Origin: Lophium mytilinum
Lineage: Eukaryota > Ascomycota > Dothideomycetes > Mytilinidiales > Mytilinidiaceae
Length of the DNA: 64,000 nucleotides
Assembly: GCA_010093605.1 (NCBI GenBank)
Contig: MU004195.1
Location: 1,383,736-1,447,735 of the forward strand
Direction: 5' to 3'
Of this stretch, positions 47,498-58,747 are shown piece after piece. The notes beneath the pieces are model-generated. The model did not search any database and was not told where the DNA came from. It saw only the letters and a list, made by a program, of their open reading frames with translations. A program made the position numbers and the translations under genes. Positions within the stretch are counted from its first letter, which is position 1. The number at the start of each line of letters is the position of its first letter.

Positions 47498-49246
47498 TCA
47501 CCACTGATCCATTTCTTGCAAATCCGTATCGTCAGACGCCGTAGCCGTGAGCCAGTTCAAGCGGGCCCTCTCGGTGAATACGTCATCATCCGTTTCGTCA
47601 CAGCACAGAAATTCGATGCCTTTACTTTCAAATGCGGTCCTGAGTTGACCTTGCCTTGGATCATCATCTTCGAGAGATTCGTCGTGGTGCCACCGTCCGT
47701 CTTCGCTCAACAACGTTATGTTGACAAATTTGAGGTTTGGGAACTGTTCGGAGCGAGAGGCCAGGCGTAGTAGCTGCTTGAAGCCACGGGGTATGACGAA
47801 GCTCAGGTTGAGTGATACGATCGAAGGCGGCAACACCTCGGAGAGACAAGTACCTATAATCAGCTCCGGGTCTGTACGATCCAGGTAACCTGGGCCCATT
47901 AGAACCTCGTAGCTCATCCAGATCGTCTGAAGTTTGTCGAACTGCCGCAAAGATCCCAAGAAAGAGTCTTCATTTTGAAGAGGAGGAACGTCTTCGACTT
48001 TAAGTAGCCTTAAATGCTCCAAGGAATCTTTTTGAGAGCGAAGAATGCGTTTTATCGGTCTCGGTGCAAATGGCGGTTCGTCCCCATCGGTCTCTACGGA
48101 TTCAAGTCCATATCCAAAAGTCTTGAGGGCGGTACATGACTCTATAAGCCGTCTAGCACCGATTTCGGTTATGCAGGATTCGTGCAGGTCGATAGTAGTA
48201 AGAAGCGATGAGGATTTAGAAAAGCACCCAAGCTTAAACTCCACCAAATCTTCCATGAAAGAGCCACGAAGGATACGCAGCGAAGGCAAATCGAATAGGC
48301 AGGCAAATTGTTGCATTGACCATCCTTCGGGGCCCGGTTCGATATAGAGAGATTGCAAAGCTGGAAAAGGGTTTGCTGAGCCAAGGACGAATTTTCTCCA
48401 GTCGAGATGTGGAAGATCAGGAGCGCCTTGAAGAACGAGACGCTCGAGTTTCGGAAGAAGAGCAAGTAAAAGCACGACTTCGGCATCCTCGACCCCTTCA
48501 TGGATCATTCTCAGCCAGTCAACGTCTCGCCGAAGGTGAACACTAGCACTGTTGATTCGATCTTGTCTGGAGCCATAGATGGTGGCCTGGATCAGTTCGT
48601 TGTCAAGGTCGTCGTCAGAGTAGTCGCCTAATTCGTCCCACTCATCGTCTTCATCTGAATCGCCCAATTCATCTTCCTCGTCCTCGCCGTCCCCATGGCT
48701 ACTCTCATTGTCCTCTGCATTTGTGAAGAAACGTCCGAACTCAATTCCAAAAGGTGTTAAAGCAGGTGCCAGAGCAGGTGCCAGGTTCCCGATGTTGATG
48801 GTATCCTCACCTTCTTCATCACCCTGGTAGTGCTTGCAAAGTGCCTGATAGCTATTCCACTCGAGTTGGTCGTCCCAGTCCCCAGGCTCTGCATCTTTAT
48901 CGATCACGTTGGCCTGTTTTGCGGCAGCTACGAACAGCTCCACGTCTTCTGCGGCGATCTCTCTGACTACTCTCAGAGCCTTCATGGACGCTTCGGACTG
49001 CCACGGACGAAGCTGAACCTCTCGAACACATCGTGCCAAATCAGGACGCTTGGCTATCGTCCTTAGGAAAGACGTGAAAGGTTGCCAATCCGGAGCCCAA
49101 TTTCCGTATTCACGGTAGAGGCGGGGATTGGCTACGGCGTTGAAGTTTCGTGAGACATAAGAAAGTTGGAGCAGGTCTTTCTGGTCGGAAATCCAGCCAG
49201 CTATCTCGGAAAGTAGTTCGATAGGGAGATCGTGTATGCGCGCCAT
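47498..49246 (-). CDS. F-box protein with acidic insert, paralogue A
   Basis: Single exon, 582 residues. F-box at the N-terminus (IHDLPIELLSEIAGWISDQK, LLQLSYVSRNFNAVANPRLY). The next block FLRTIAKRPDLARCVREVQL is shared with the paralogue at 50150. A strongly acidic segment (about 185-225) contains runs such as DEEDELGDSDEDDEWDELGD. The rest is leucine-rich (AEVVLLLALLPKLERLVLQG, SLRILRGSFMEDLVEF, IVSLNLSFVIPRGFKQLLRL), an LRR-like substrate module. Probably an SCF ubiquitin-ligase receptor; target unknown. Confidence 0.87.
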   Translation of the reverse strand: MARIHDLPIELLSEIAGWISDQKDLLQLSYVSRNFNAVANPRLYREYGNWAPDWQPFTSFLRTIAKRPDLARCVREVQLRPWQSEASMKALRVVREIAAEDVELFVAAAKQANVIDKDAEPGDWDDQLEWNSYQALCKHYQGDEEGEDTINIGNLAPALAPALTPFGIEFGRFFTNAEDNESSHGDGEDEEDELGDSDEDDEWDELGDYSDDDLDNELIQATIYGSRQDRINSASVHLRRDVDWLRMIHEGVEDAEVVLLLALLPKLERLVLQGAPDLPHLDWRKFVLGSANPFPALQSLYIEPGPEGWSMQQFACLFDLPSLRILRGSFMEDLVEFKLGCFSKSSSLLTTIDLHESCITEIGARRLIESCTALKTFGYGLESVETDGDEPPFAPRPIKRILRSQKDSLEHLRLLKVEDVPPLQNEDSFLGSLRQFDKLQTIWMSYEVLMGPGYLDRTDPELIIGTCLSEVLPPSIVSLNLSFVIPRGFKQLLRLASRSEQFPNLKFVNITLLSEDGRWHHDESLEDDDPRQGQLRTAFESKGIEFLCCDETDDDVFTERARLNWLTATASDDTDLQEMDQW

Positions 49247-50149
49247 GTTGCTAGAGCCGCCAGATAATCAGTTTCCTCGTCTATGCATGCGTCGTCATCA
49301 ATGCTAGACATACCCTTCGTATATCTCTACTTCAAATAGAGTAAAAGCGTGTTCAGAGGGAAGATTGCGGCCAGCTGTCGGAGCTCGTGCGGATAGGATG
49401 CCAGGCTGGGCACCGTGGACGCGGGGTAGGATGCAGTCGCCAATTCAGCGTTTGAAACCAATGTGCTAGTCAAGCATCAAGATACGATGCAGCGGATGGA
49501 GTTCTCTCACAAATGTGTTCTGGGAACGGGAGCATTGAAAGAACGGATGGGACAGTGGAGAGGAAGGGCTCACCTGTAGCTGATGACGCCAATCGTAGTG
49601 CAACGCGAAAACCCGTGATCTCCGCTCGTGCACATCAAAACAATGTCGATCTACAGGCAAAGAAACGCCTCCTACATCAGTTACAGCGTTCCTACTCCGA
49701 ATTGAGCAACCCTGCGGTCAGGCGTGCGTTCGGGAAGTGAAAAACAAGCCACGCGTAGTCTCCTGAATCAATTTCGCGGAAACCTCACCACCACACCTGA
49801 CCTCAATCACAACTTTCAAGCCTCTATCACATCTGTCACATCCACGAGAGTCAGGAACAGGTCACGAGAGCGAGCTGACCTTCGGCGAGTGCCGTCCTGC
49901 CACCAAGCAGCGAGGGCATGACTCGAGCACCGACTCAATCACGAACGCCTCCAATACCACTTCTTCTGCCACGCGTGGGCAGCGTAGAACTGCAAGACGC
50001 TTCGCGTGTATTTGCGCTCCATGCTAGTCCTCAGTCTTCTACAACCAGCAAGCGTAGCTGTACACTGTCCTCAGATCCCTCCTTCTGCGTAATACTATTC
50101 TCAATTGCACTTCAAGTACAAAGTAAGCCTTGTATCTGCGAATGTCGCA
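49247..50149. other. Divergent spacer of the F-box pair
   Basis: About 900 bases between the two head-to-head F-box genes. Short frames only; no domain recognised. Confidence 0.45.
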
Positions 50150-52138
50150 ATGGCCAGTTTCGTGGACCTACCAGTTGAGCTCGTCGGGGAGATAATCTCA
50201 TACATTCCCCATCAAGCCGATCGCTGCCACCTATCTCGAGTTTGCCGTACTATGAACGCGATAGCGACACCATTCCTCTATCGGACGTATACCAATGATA
50301 ACCAGAAACATCCGCCTCCATTCACGCCCTTCCTAAGGACTATTTCACAGCGCCCGGATTTAGCACGTCTTGTGAAGGAAGTCCGCGTTCGACGGTGGTT
50401 GACGGAGCGATGCAAGGCGGAGGCTGAACTCAGCCACGGCCGAGATAGTTCTACAGACCTTGATGTCTTGTTGTTGGATCCGCTTTTTTATGAAGACCAG
50501 AAGTTGTTCATAAGCGTGGCAAAGCAAATAGGCCTCATCGATGTAGACGCTGACGCCGGAGAGTGGGAGATGGATTCTGCAGAGATCAAATACAGTGGAT
50601 ACTTTGGGGCCGATTATTTCGACTTTGATGAGGGAGGGCAGGGAGCAGCTGAAGCTGGTATAGGAGGCCTCCCTGCGGATGCCATTGAAGAGGGGGCTGT
50701 ACCAGAGCAAGTCGAGCAAGACGACGACGAAGAAGACGAAGAAGAAGAAGATGACGAAAATGAAGATGAAGATGAAGACGAAGAAGCAGAAGGAGATGAA
50801 AGTGACGAAACCGACGAAACCGACGAAACCGACGAAACCGACGAAACCGACTCCGACTCCGATTCAGATTGGTCGGCTGGGTATAATTCCCGTCGTCTAG
50901 AGCTCTATGCATATAAGGTAGATTTGCCTTCGGGCGACTGGAATGTTGACGGTACTGCTGAATACAGCGACCCAGATCAGCACAGGCGCCAAATGAGGGC
51001 TGCACGATATCTCAGACAGCGATGGGGAGAAGTGCAGCTGAGACGAGATGCAGATTGGCTGAGAATGCTCTTTACCAGTGTTGAGGATGCGGAACTCGTT
51101 CTCTTGCTTGCCCTACTTCCAAACCTCGAAAAGCTTCAACTGAACGGAATGCCAAATACCCCATTTCTTTGCTGGAAGTCCGTCATTCTAGAGTCATCCT
51201 ATCCTTTAAGGTGTCTCGAGACTCTCAACCTCAACGTAGGGTCAATGGGGTGTTCATTAGAGCGCGTCGGCCGCTTATTTACACTTCCCTCGCTCCACAC
51301 TTTCAACGGTCGAAACGTCTATGGATGGAGGGGATGGGGCGCTGATGGCTCCTCGTCGAACCTGAAGACCATCAACCTAGACAACTCTTTTCTGACTGAT
51401 GCAGCTGCAAGAGACCTGATAAACGGTTGCACAGGTCTGGAGACATTTGGATTCAGTCACCACAAATACGGTGCACGTTTCACAATCGAAACTGCGCACG
51501 ACGGGAATTTTCAACCGAGATCTATCATAGAGATCCTTCAATCACAGCGGCACTCCCTAACCAATCTGAGGATCGAACTGTGGTCCACATCTTTGGGGAT
51601 TAGGGAAGCACTGTCTCCAACCTTCCATGCACCTGACGACGCAAGTGACCTGCTCATGGGCCCCTTGAATGACTTCGAGAAATTGGAGACTTTATGGATA
51701 AGCTACGCGGATCTTATGGGCCCAAGTTATCTTGAACACAACAACCCAGCTTTATTAGCTCCTTGCCTTTCGGACGTACTACCATCGTCTCTTAACACCC
51801 TCAACTTGAGCGGTGTCGTCAAACGTGGCGTCGATCAATTACTGAGAGTCGCAAATGTTAGCTGGAAGAAGTTTCCCAATCTCAAAGTGGTCAATTTGAG
51901 CTTGCTGCCGCCAAAATATGGGGGTTTGAGCGACTCCGACGTTCATCAGCTTATCTCTGCGTTTGATGCTGCGAATATTGAGTTTTTGTGGTGTTGGTGG
52001 CCTGATAAAATCTTCAAAGATCGGACTCTCAAGAACTGGGGACCTGGCGTCCCGGATTTCACCCAAGCTCAAGTCATGGACTACTTTCTAGATGTCCAGA
52101 GACCTGTAATTTCACGTGGCATTGCCCAAGTGAGGTAG
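50150..52138 (+). CDS. F-box protein with acidic repeat, paralogue B
   Basis: Single exon, 662 residues from ATG 50150; the frame is open further upstream but only from a TTG. F-box: VDLPVELVGEIISYIPHQA, CHLSRVCRTMNAIATPFLYR. Like paralogue A it has FLRTISQRPDLARLVKEVRV, an acidic middle, RRDADWLRMLFTSVEDAELV and LLALLPNLEKLQLNG, then LMGPSYLEHNNPALLAPCLS and LNTLNLSGVVKRGVDQLLRV. The acidic segment contains the 9-bp microsatellite at 50804-50848 coding DET repeats. Probably an SCF receptor. Confidence 0.88.
   Translation: MASFVDLPVELVGEIISYIPHQADRCHLSRVCRTMNAIATPFLYRTYTNDNQKHPPPFTPFLRTISQRPDLARLVKEVRVRRWLTERCKAEAELSHGRDSSTDLDVLLLDPLFYEDQKLFISVAKQIGLIDVDADAGEWEMDSAEIKYSGYFGADYFDFDEGGQGAAEAGIGGLPADAIEEGAVPEQVEQDDDEEDEEEEDDENEDEDEDEEAEGDESDETDETDETDETDETDSDSDSDWSAGYNSRRLELYAYKVDLPSGDWNVDGTAEYSDPDQHRRQMRAARYLRQRWGEVQLRRDADWLRMLFTSVEDAELVLLLALLPNLEKLQLNGMPNTPFLCWKSVILESSYPLRCLETLNLNVGSMGCSLERVGRLFTLPSLHTFNGRNVYGWRGWGADGSSSNLKTINLDNSFLTDAAARDLINGCTGLETFGFSHHKYGARFTIETAHDGNFQPRSIIEILQSQRHSLTNLRIELWSTSLGIREALSPTFHAPDDASDLLMGPLNDFEKLETLWISYADLMGPSYLEHNNPALLAPCLSDVLPSSLNTLNLSGVVKRGVDQLLRVANVSWKKFPNLKVVNLSLLPPKYGGLSDSDVHQLISAFDAANIEFLWCWWPDKIFKDRTLKNWGPGVPDFTQAQVMDYFLDVQRPVISRGIAQVR
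50804..50848 (+). repeat. Coding microsatellite (GACGAAACC)5
   Basis: Five perfect 9-bp units encode Asp-Glu-Thr repeats in the acidic segment of the F-box protein, followed by an Asp-Ser run. Unit length is a multiple of three, so copy-number change would keep frame and alter the length of the acidic linker. Confidence 0.95.
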
Positions 52139-52781
52139 TTGCGAGGTAGTAAAATCGTGTGACCTTAGGAGCTTCGCCAGCAATATCTATACAATAAGAG
52201 CCGTCGAGATCTAAGATCACATGTTTAATATTTGGAAATATCATAAAACGATGCCGACTTGACCGTCATGAAGAAATTTCAACAACAGACCTACAACCTT
52301 GGAAAGAAAGGATATGTCGTGAACTAAAAGCCGGCCGGTTAGCAGCTTGGAGCTTCTAGGCGCACGGGCCATGCACCAAAGGAAAATTGACCTCTCGTTG
52401 AGTCATCGTCGCCATCACAGTCACAGCCTCGTAGCAGATGCGAACTGTACCAGCGGGAGCAGTGCGCCTAGGCGTCTACACTCATAAGTCGCGCATAGCC
52501 ACATGAATGGGAGTCACAATCCCGACCGTGCACTCCCGTAGCGTAGCTGAGCTGAAGTAGGAGCTGTCGGTGTGTATATACTGCTCAAAGTCCAAATAGT
52601 ACTCACTATCAAATCCGCACTTTCCTTCGATTCGTCGGTCCTTCTTTTCTCCGGTGTTGTTATTGTCTTCATCGTTGGAATCACTTGCTTGACCAGGCCG
52701 CACAGCTTTATCAGTTACTGTTCTTCAGGACCTTTCTTTCCCCCAACCCACCCTCCAGTCCCAATTCGAAAGCTTGCATTT
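52139..52781. other. Intergenic region, no gene seen
   Basis: Between paralogue B and the RNA-repair gene. The frame of the latter is open from 52572 but without ATG until 52782; its hydrophobic translation is treated as leader. Confidence 0.45.
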
Positions 52782-55700
52782 ATGGCGGCCGTCGAGAGCG
52801 CTCCAGCTCATTTGAGCATTGCTGTGGACTCCTACGAAACTGCCCTTTGCATTATTCCCCCTGCCGATCTTTGCCACGACTTGGACCGCCTTCGTTCAGT
52901 CTACGACAAGCACCATGGGAGATGGCCTCCCCATATCAACGTTATCTATCCCTTCGTCGACGTCGAAGACCTTCCACATGCGACTCCTTTGATTCGATCT
53001 GCCTGGGCCGATGGGCTAGCGGCAGACGACCTCCACAAACTCCGCCTCAGCCTCGGACAAGCCGACGTCTTTTCTCAGCCACATAGCAACACCATATTTA
53101 TTTCTGATGGTGATGACACTCACATCCAATCAATATATGCAATTCGAGGTTTAGCCCTGATTGCTCTAGGGCAGGAACCTGGCCCTCTCCATTACCATCT
53201 TACTGTTGGCCGGAGCGAAACCCAAGATACCGCTTCTCGAGATTTCTTGCTTGAAAAGGCCAAATTGCTTCCTCCGATTGCATGGACGGTACAAGAGCTA
53301 GCTATACTTGTTCGTGAGCGGACGTATAAAGATGGCATCGTGTCAAACCGAATGAAGGTCTGGGGTACTATCCCGTTACCTTCCAGCCACACTATTCTTT
53401 CGAAGGAAGAACTATCAGACGAGGAAGAACTGCAGGCTGAGACCGTAGAGAGTACCACCACAAGTAAGGCGGTTCAGCCAGGATCTACGTACCGCTTCTC
53501 TTCGGAGAGCACTTCGTGGATACTTTACGAATCATCCATCTCGCCAGAAAGCCAAGAGGATATGCCAACGTCCATACGAATCTCGAGCTACAACGTACTA
53601 GTCGATTCCATGCATCCGCCCCCACGGGAAAGATACCCGCTTCTTGTCGAGACTCTGCTCTCCGCCTCCGCCCAGGCTGACATCTTAGTTTTACAAGAAG
53701 TAACGGATGATTTTCTTTCTCACCTTTTGAAGATCGAAGAGATCCGAGAATGCTACCCTTACACCACCCACGGACCGGCTCAGCAAGCCGACATTGGTCC
53801 CATGTCAAGCCTCCGGAACATCGTCGTATTGAGCCGCTGGGCCTTTGGCTGGGAATACGTTCCCTTTCAGAGACGACACAAAGGGTCGGCCGTCCTGAAA
53901 TTCGATAGCATTGGACTCAGGAAAGGATCCGACTTTTACCCTCTGGTCATTGCCGGCGTCCATCTAACCTGTGGACTCACCGACGGATCTGTCGCTGCGA
54001 AGAGGTCACAAGTCCAAACTACGATATCCCACCTTTCCCGCACCTATACAAAGAGCCCATGTATCATTGCTGGTGATTTCAACATTTCCACCTCGGAGTA
54101 CACAATCAATGAAGCCTGCAAGAACCACAAGATATCTCCCAACACCGAAACCGGAATCCGTTCTCTGGAGGCTATCTTCTCTGACGCAGATTTTTCCGAT
54201 TCATGGACCGTTGCACGCGTTGAATTAGGAGAAGCTACGGACAGATATACAGGCAAGGTGCCTCATGATGTATTTGAGGGTGAAGAAGGAGCGACATTCG
54301 ACCCAACGGAAAACCACCTTGCTGCAGAAACATCTGGGAGCCCAAGCAATCGACCGCAAAGATACGACAGGATCTTTCTTAAGGGCCAAGAGTCCTGGCA
54401 CGTGTGTTCCTTCAACATGTTCGGTCTGCCTGATGACGAAGACGAGGTGGGACTCTGTGCCAGTGATCACTGGGGCGTTCGTGCCACTTTCAAGACGTCC
54501 GCGAGCAATGAAAATCCCAAACCGGCAGTGGACCTTCATGAATTAGGCCCAGTGTCAGTATCGAGGACCCCATCTGCTATTCTCAGCAATGAATCACTTC
54601 TTGCTTGTCTCCAATCCTCACACATGGCTCCTACGCAAAGTGAAATCAATCAGCGAGAGGACGTGTTCGCCTTGCTAGAAACCATTATGAATACTCGTTC
54701 AGACCTTCCATTTATTCTCGTTCCCGTTGGGTCCTACGGACTTGGAGTATGGACTACATCTTCAGACATTGATTGCATGTTTCTTGGGCAGATCAGCTCG
54801 AAGACGTTCTTCGCTCTTGCACGCCAGAGGATTCGGAAAGCATCGGATCTAGGTGTTCGGCTCTTGAGAAAGGTCGATGCGAAGACTGGCACTATGCTAG
54901 AAATTGATGTCAGAGGCGTACGAATGGACATACAGTACTGCCCTGCTGCGAGGATTGTCGAAAGGTATGTATACTTGCCCACCTTTAATATTTTAAATTA
55001 CAAAAGTTAACCCCCACAAAGCTGGCCTGAGTCCATCCGGCGACCTCCTTCCGATCCTATCTTCAGTCTAGCCATGCAGTCACTTCGAAAGCTCAAGGCG
55101 TTCCGAGACCAAGAATATCTCCAGCGCACGATACCTGATCTCGCTGCCTTCCGAACTGCGTACAGATGCATTAAGCTCTGGGCTCAGCAACGCGGTATCT
55201 ATTCGGCCAAGTTTGGGTACTTCGGTGGTATCCATATCACCCTAATGCTATCTCGAGTCTGCAAACTCGTTTCCGTTCTGCGCGGTACAGCTGGGATTAC
55301 TGCCGCAGATATCGCCAGCGTTTTCTTCCATCACTATGCCGAATTCGACTGGAAGTCCGACATGGTGTTTGACCCTTTCTTCGACAAACAAGTACCAAAA
55401 TATTCACGACTTGCTAGAGAACCTATGGTTGTCCTTGGATTCCACACTCCTAACTTTAACACTGCAAACACTGCATCTGTACCATCAGTCAATACGTTGG
55501 TCGAAGAGTTCAAACGCGCCGATTCCAAGCTGTCGGAAGAGAGCATGACCTGGTCCAAGTTTCTGGGAGGCAACGTTGGAGACAACGCCAATGCGGTAGA
55601 ATCTCACCCAGGCGCACGGGACTTTCTCCACACATATGACAGCTATATCAAGATTGGCGTCAATTACTGGGGATCGTCTCTGAAGAAAGGCAGCGGGCTG

Positions 55701-56534
55701 GTTGGTTGGCTCGAGTCCAAGTGCGTGCTACTTCTTGTCGGTATGTAGCATAATCAGAGAACCGATCCCCTGAGCCTCCTCCGTTGCTAACGCCGTATAG
55801 ATCTCAACAGGAAACTCCCGCACATCCATGCCCGCATCTGGCCCGCCAGATTCTCAGCCCCCGATGCTGGAGACGCAACATCCGACTACGAAGGCTGCTA
55901 TCTAATCGGCCTCACCAAAGCCAAGGATGTCGACTCAAACACTAAGATCGACCATAACGCATCAAAAGAAGCCCTGAAATCAACCCTCGACCGCTTCGAA
56001 GAACAAATTCGAAGCGATGACCGCTACTTCGACCCCAACTCCTCCTGGGTCCAAGTCACCCACGTCAAAAAATCCGCCCTCGGCGACCTCGCACTCGACA
56101 CCCGCGAATGGGGCGTCTACGCCGCCGACGACGACGCGGACAGCGACTCTGAAGACGAAGAACTCGATTCTGAGGATGACCTTCCTGCCGAGATGGCTGC
56201 GACTTCGCTGCAGGAGCCGCGCATCACGCCTGTCGCGGCGGCGAAGCTACGGCCGGCGGCTGATATCCTGTCACGGCTGCGTTGGGATCCTAATTTGGAC
56301 TCGCAGGACTATATCGTGGGTTATGAGGATCGGTTCCTGGGAGCGAAGGAGATTGCGCTAGAGCGGTGGAAGACGGAGCAGACGGATGATGAGTTCATTC
56401 CGCAGCATCGAATTCTGTACTTCAAGCGGAGGAGTGATGGAGTGATTGTTTGGGATCGCAAGATGCGGGTTGATTTGATGTTTGGGAGCGGGGCTAGTGG
56501 TGTTGGTGTGGGAGAGGTGAAGGAGGAAGAGTAG
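52782..56534 (+). CDS. Four-domain RNA-repair-like protein: 2H phosphoesterase, EEP nuclease, nucleotidyltransferase, MJ1316/DUF504
   Basis: Exons 52782..54964, 55022..55720 and 55811..56534 give 1201 residues. Domain 1 (about 15-205): 2H fold with PPHINVIYPF and HYHLTVGRS. Domain 2 (about 265-575): EEP nuclease with SSYNVLVDS, LVLQEVTDDF, IIAGDFNIS and CASDHWGV. Domain 3 (about 625-970): poly(A)-polymerase-type nucleotidyltransferase with VPVGSYGLGVWTTSSDIDCM, a later Asp in EIDVRGVRMDI, and central helices KLWAQQRGIYSAKFGYFGG. Domain 4 (about 1110-1190): MJ1316/DUF504 with ILSRLRWDP, VGYEDRFLG, IPQHRILYFK and VWDRKMRVDLMFGSG. Together these would recognise or open cyclic-phosphate RNA ends, trim, and add nucleotides. 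The third acceptor is CAACAG at 55810, chosen because it alone keeps frame. ATG 52782 is the first in frame. Nuclear or cytosolic; no signal peptide. Confidence 0.9.
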
Positions 56535-56606
56535 AGCAGATTAGTAGGGAAAAAAGAGTAGTCTGGGAGTATATTGCATCCAGCACCACAAAGACCCGGC
56601 CTTGTA

Positions 56607-57468
56607 TCACTCGCAGGGTAGAGTGGTCTGCGACATAATTTCCTTACCTAAGGGCGATACTACCTCGACGATCTTGTTTCGCCAAATTGCACGATGTCCG
56701 GTCCTCGCTCGGATGTCGCACTCTTGGAGGCCTCTCAACTGCCGCAAAGGCTCCAATAGAAGGTCTTGCCAAGTCCAGACGTAGACTTGGAGCGCTAATC
56801 TTAGTCGCCGAAGCCCCTTCATCGTCATGATAGCTTTGCACATTGGGTACCAATGCCGCGGTAGATACTCTTCATACTTGGCATACTCTATGCTGGTGGT
56901 TGGTGGACCGAAAGACCAGCATGTTTGGAGGCTCGTTATAACGTCGAGGCGCTGGGGGGGAACAGCCTGCGCAAAAAATGTGAAGGAAATACAGGAGTCA
57001 AAGTCGAAAGTGGGTATGGAGTAGAGTAAATCAACTGCTTCAGTGTAGACCTGTCGACATGTTTGTAGAAGTGCCATCTGTGCTATTGAAGCCCCCCGCA
57101 AAAGCACGTTGAACGGCTCAGGGAGCGCGTAGTACGGACGCAGATCGGATGGCATAATACATAAGCGGTCGATGTCGGTGGTCCCTGCAGGTTCTTCAAT
57201 CAGGCATCGTTTGTGTGCGAGGCGCTTGCACGCCAGGCGTTTGCGCAGGGAATGTGGATGATGTCGCTTGGAGAACCCAGAACGTAGCCGAATATTATAA
57301 GTCTGAGTTCAACAGGGAGGCGCGCAAGGAGCGAGCACGTCTGTGGTCTATGCTTAGGTCTTCGCCTGGAGAATAGGCTTCTTGGTTCTGGTAGTTTGGA
57401 TAGATCGCGACGTCGTGAGGACCGCCTTGGAGGAGCTTATTTCTCGAAGTACTTTTGGCACTGCTCAT
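56607..57468 (-). pseudogene. DUF7730-like gene broken by two frame changes
   Basis: The C-terminal part (frame ending at 56607) has RLAHKRCLIEEP, LLQTCRQVYTEAVDLLYSIP and TFDFD, typical of the fungal DUF7730 family, and continues intact for over 180 residues. Upstream the F-box-like LLARLPVELRLIIFGYVLGS (around 57270-57330) is in the next frame and a probable start (MSSAKSTSRNKLL, ATG 57468) in the third. Each step, near 57360 and near 57255, is compatible with loss of one base, and no introns bridge them. Either a decaying gene or sequence errors. If the second frame break is only an error, the gene is functional. Confidence 0.45.
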
Positions 57469-58747
57469 CTGTAAGTGAGGTTAATCTACGCAGAGCTATG
57501 ATTGCTGTATAGCAATAATTGCGATTAAGATAGGTGGATGGGTTGAGGTGAAGTTGAGCAGAGAGGCTAGTACTGACGCGGCGTAGCGAGCGGGATGGGA
57601 CAACTTTCAGCGCGCGGTGCAACCTGACCTGAGCACTCCTCTCCATGACAATCCATCTCGATACCTCACAGAATCCTTCTAGAACCTCACTTATGACCCC
57701 TAGTGTTAAACATACCTTCTCGGTACCTGAATACGTATCAGGCGAGTTTCCTAGGCTTTGTCCTTGCCCTCTACCCTCGTGTCGTAGTTTTTCTTTGGGC
57801 ACTCATTGCGGCCTCTGAGCACGCTGTTGTTTGTTCTCATTGAGAATGTCGACGCTCGGTCCAAGAGGTTATCCATGTCTGTGTGAGCCATGTAACGCTT
57901 ACGGATTCTTACTTTTTCTACCGAGCGCGTTCCAATAAAGGACAACTATTTCCAGTACTATCTTTCTGTATTCAATGGCGCAAGATAGGACGTCCGCTAT
58001 CGTAGAAGTACCGTTTTTCGTTCAATTTGATCATAGTTGTTAGCCCCTTCCCCTTGAGATGGCGTAGATCTCCACATCTATCATGCTCCTCTCGTTAGGC
58101 CTCGAGTTGTTGTAGCACGATAGGCGTAAAACCAGTCGCATATCATCAAGATGCTGTCTTGTACCTAGGTACACCTGTCTCCGACTGCTCATAGTGCTTC
58201 GAAGAGTTCCTACTGAGTCGGTCGTAGTTCTGAAAATGCATTGAAGCACCCCAAGCAGTAGCATACAAACGCACACCCAAGGCAACTTTATCTTTAGAGG
58301 CCACTTCGTACAGGAAACTACTGGTGAGAGCTTTCTATACGTTGTTTCCGTTCGGGATTGATTCGTTGCCTCCCTTCGTCGTGGCGCACAGATTGGAGAT
58401 TGATGCCTCCGGACTCGAGTCCCTATAACAGCCATAGGCCTTGGTGATGTACAATAAACGGAGGAGAGGAGCGGCGTCATACTACACAACGCAAACAAGT
58501 CCAGTCAGTTGAGTTCTCTAAAGATGGAATGACCCTCTGCAGCCTGTAGAGAGCTTCACCACGTGAGAACCCCGATTCCGCTCCGCTCGGGCTATCTAAT
58601 ATCCGAACCTTAAATGTTCACTGCAACGTTCGTAGTGAGATTTCAACATCAACTTCCTTCGCTGTTGGTCGACCCTTTGTCCACGCTCCATTGCCTTCTC
58701 GGCTGGTGAAACCCATTGCTCAACTTACTAGCAGCAGCCTCTGAGTT
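57469..58747. other. Intergenic region, no gene seen
   Basis: About 1.3 kb with only short frames lacking domains. It holds the promoter of the following membrane protein gene. Confidence 0.45.

Noticed and set aside
52572-52781. N-terminal extension of the RNA-repair protein with a hydrophobic stretch
   Set aside because: No ATG upstream of 52782 in this frame; the apparent start is a non-ATG codon and the translated leader has no conserved features.
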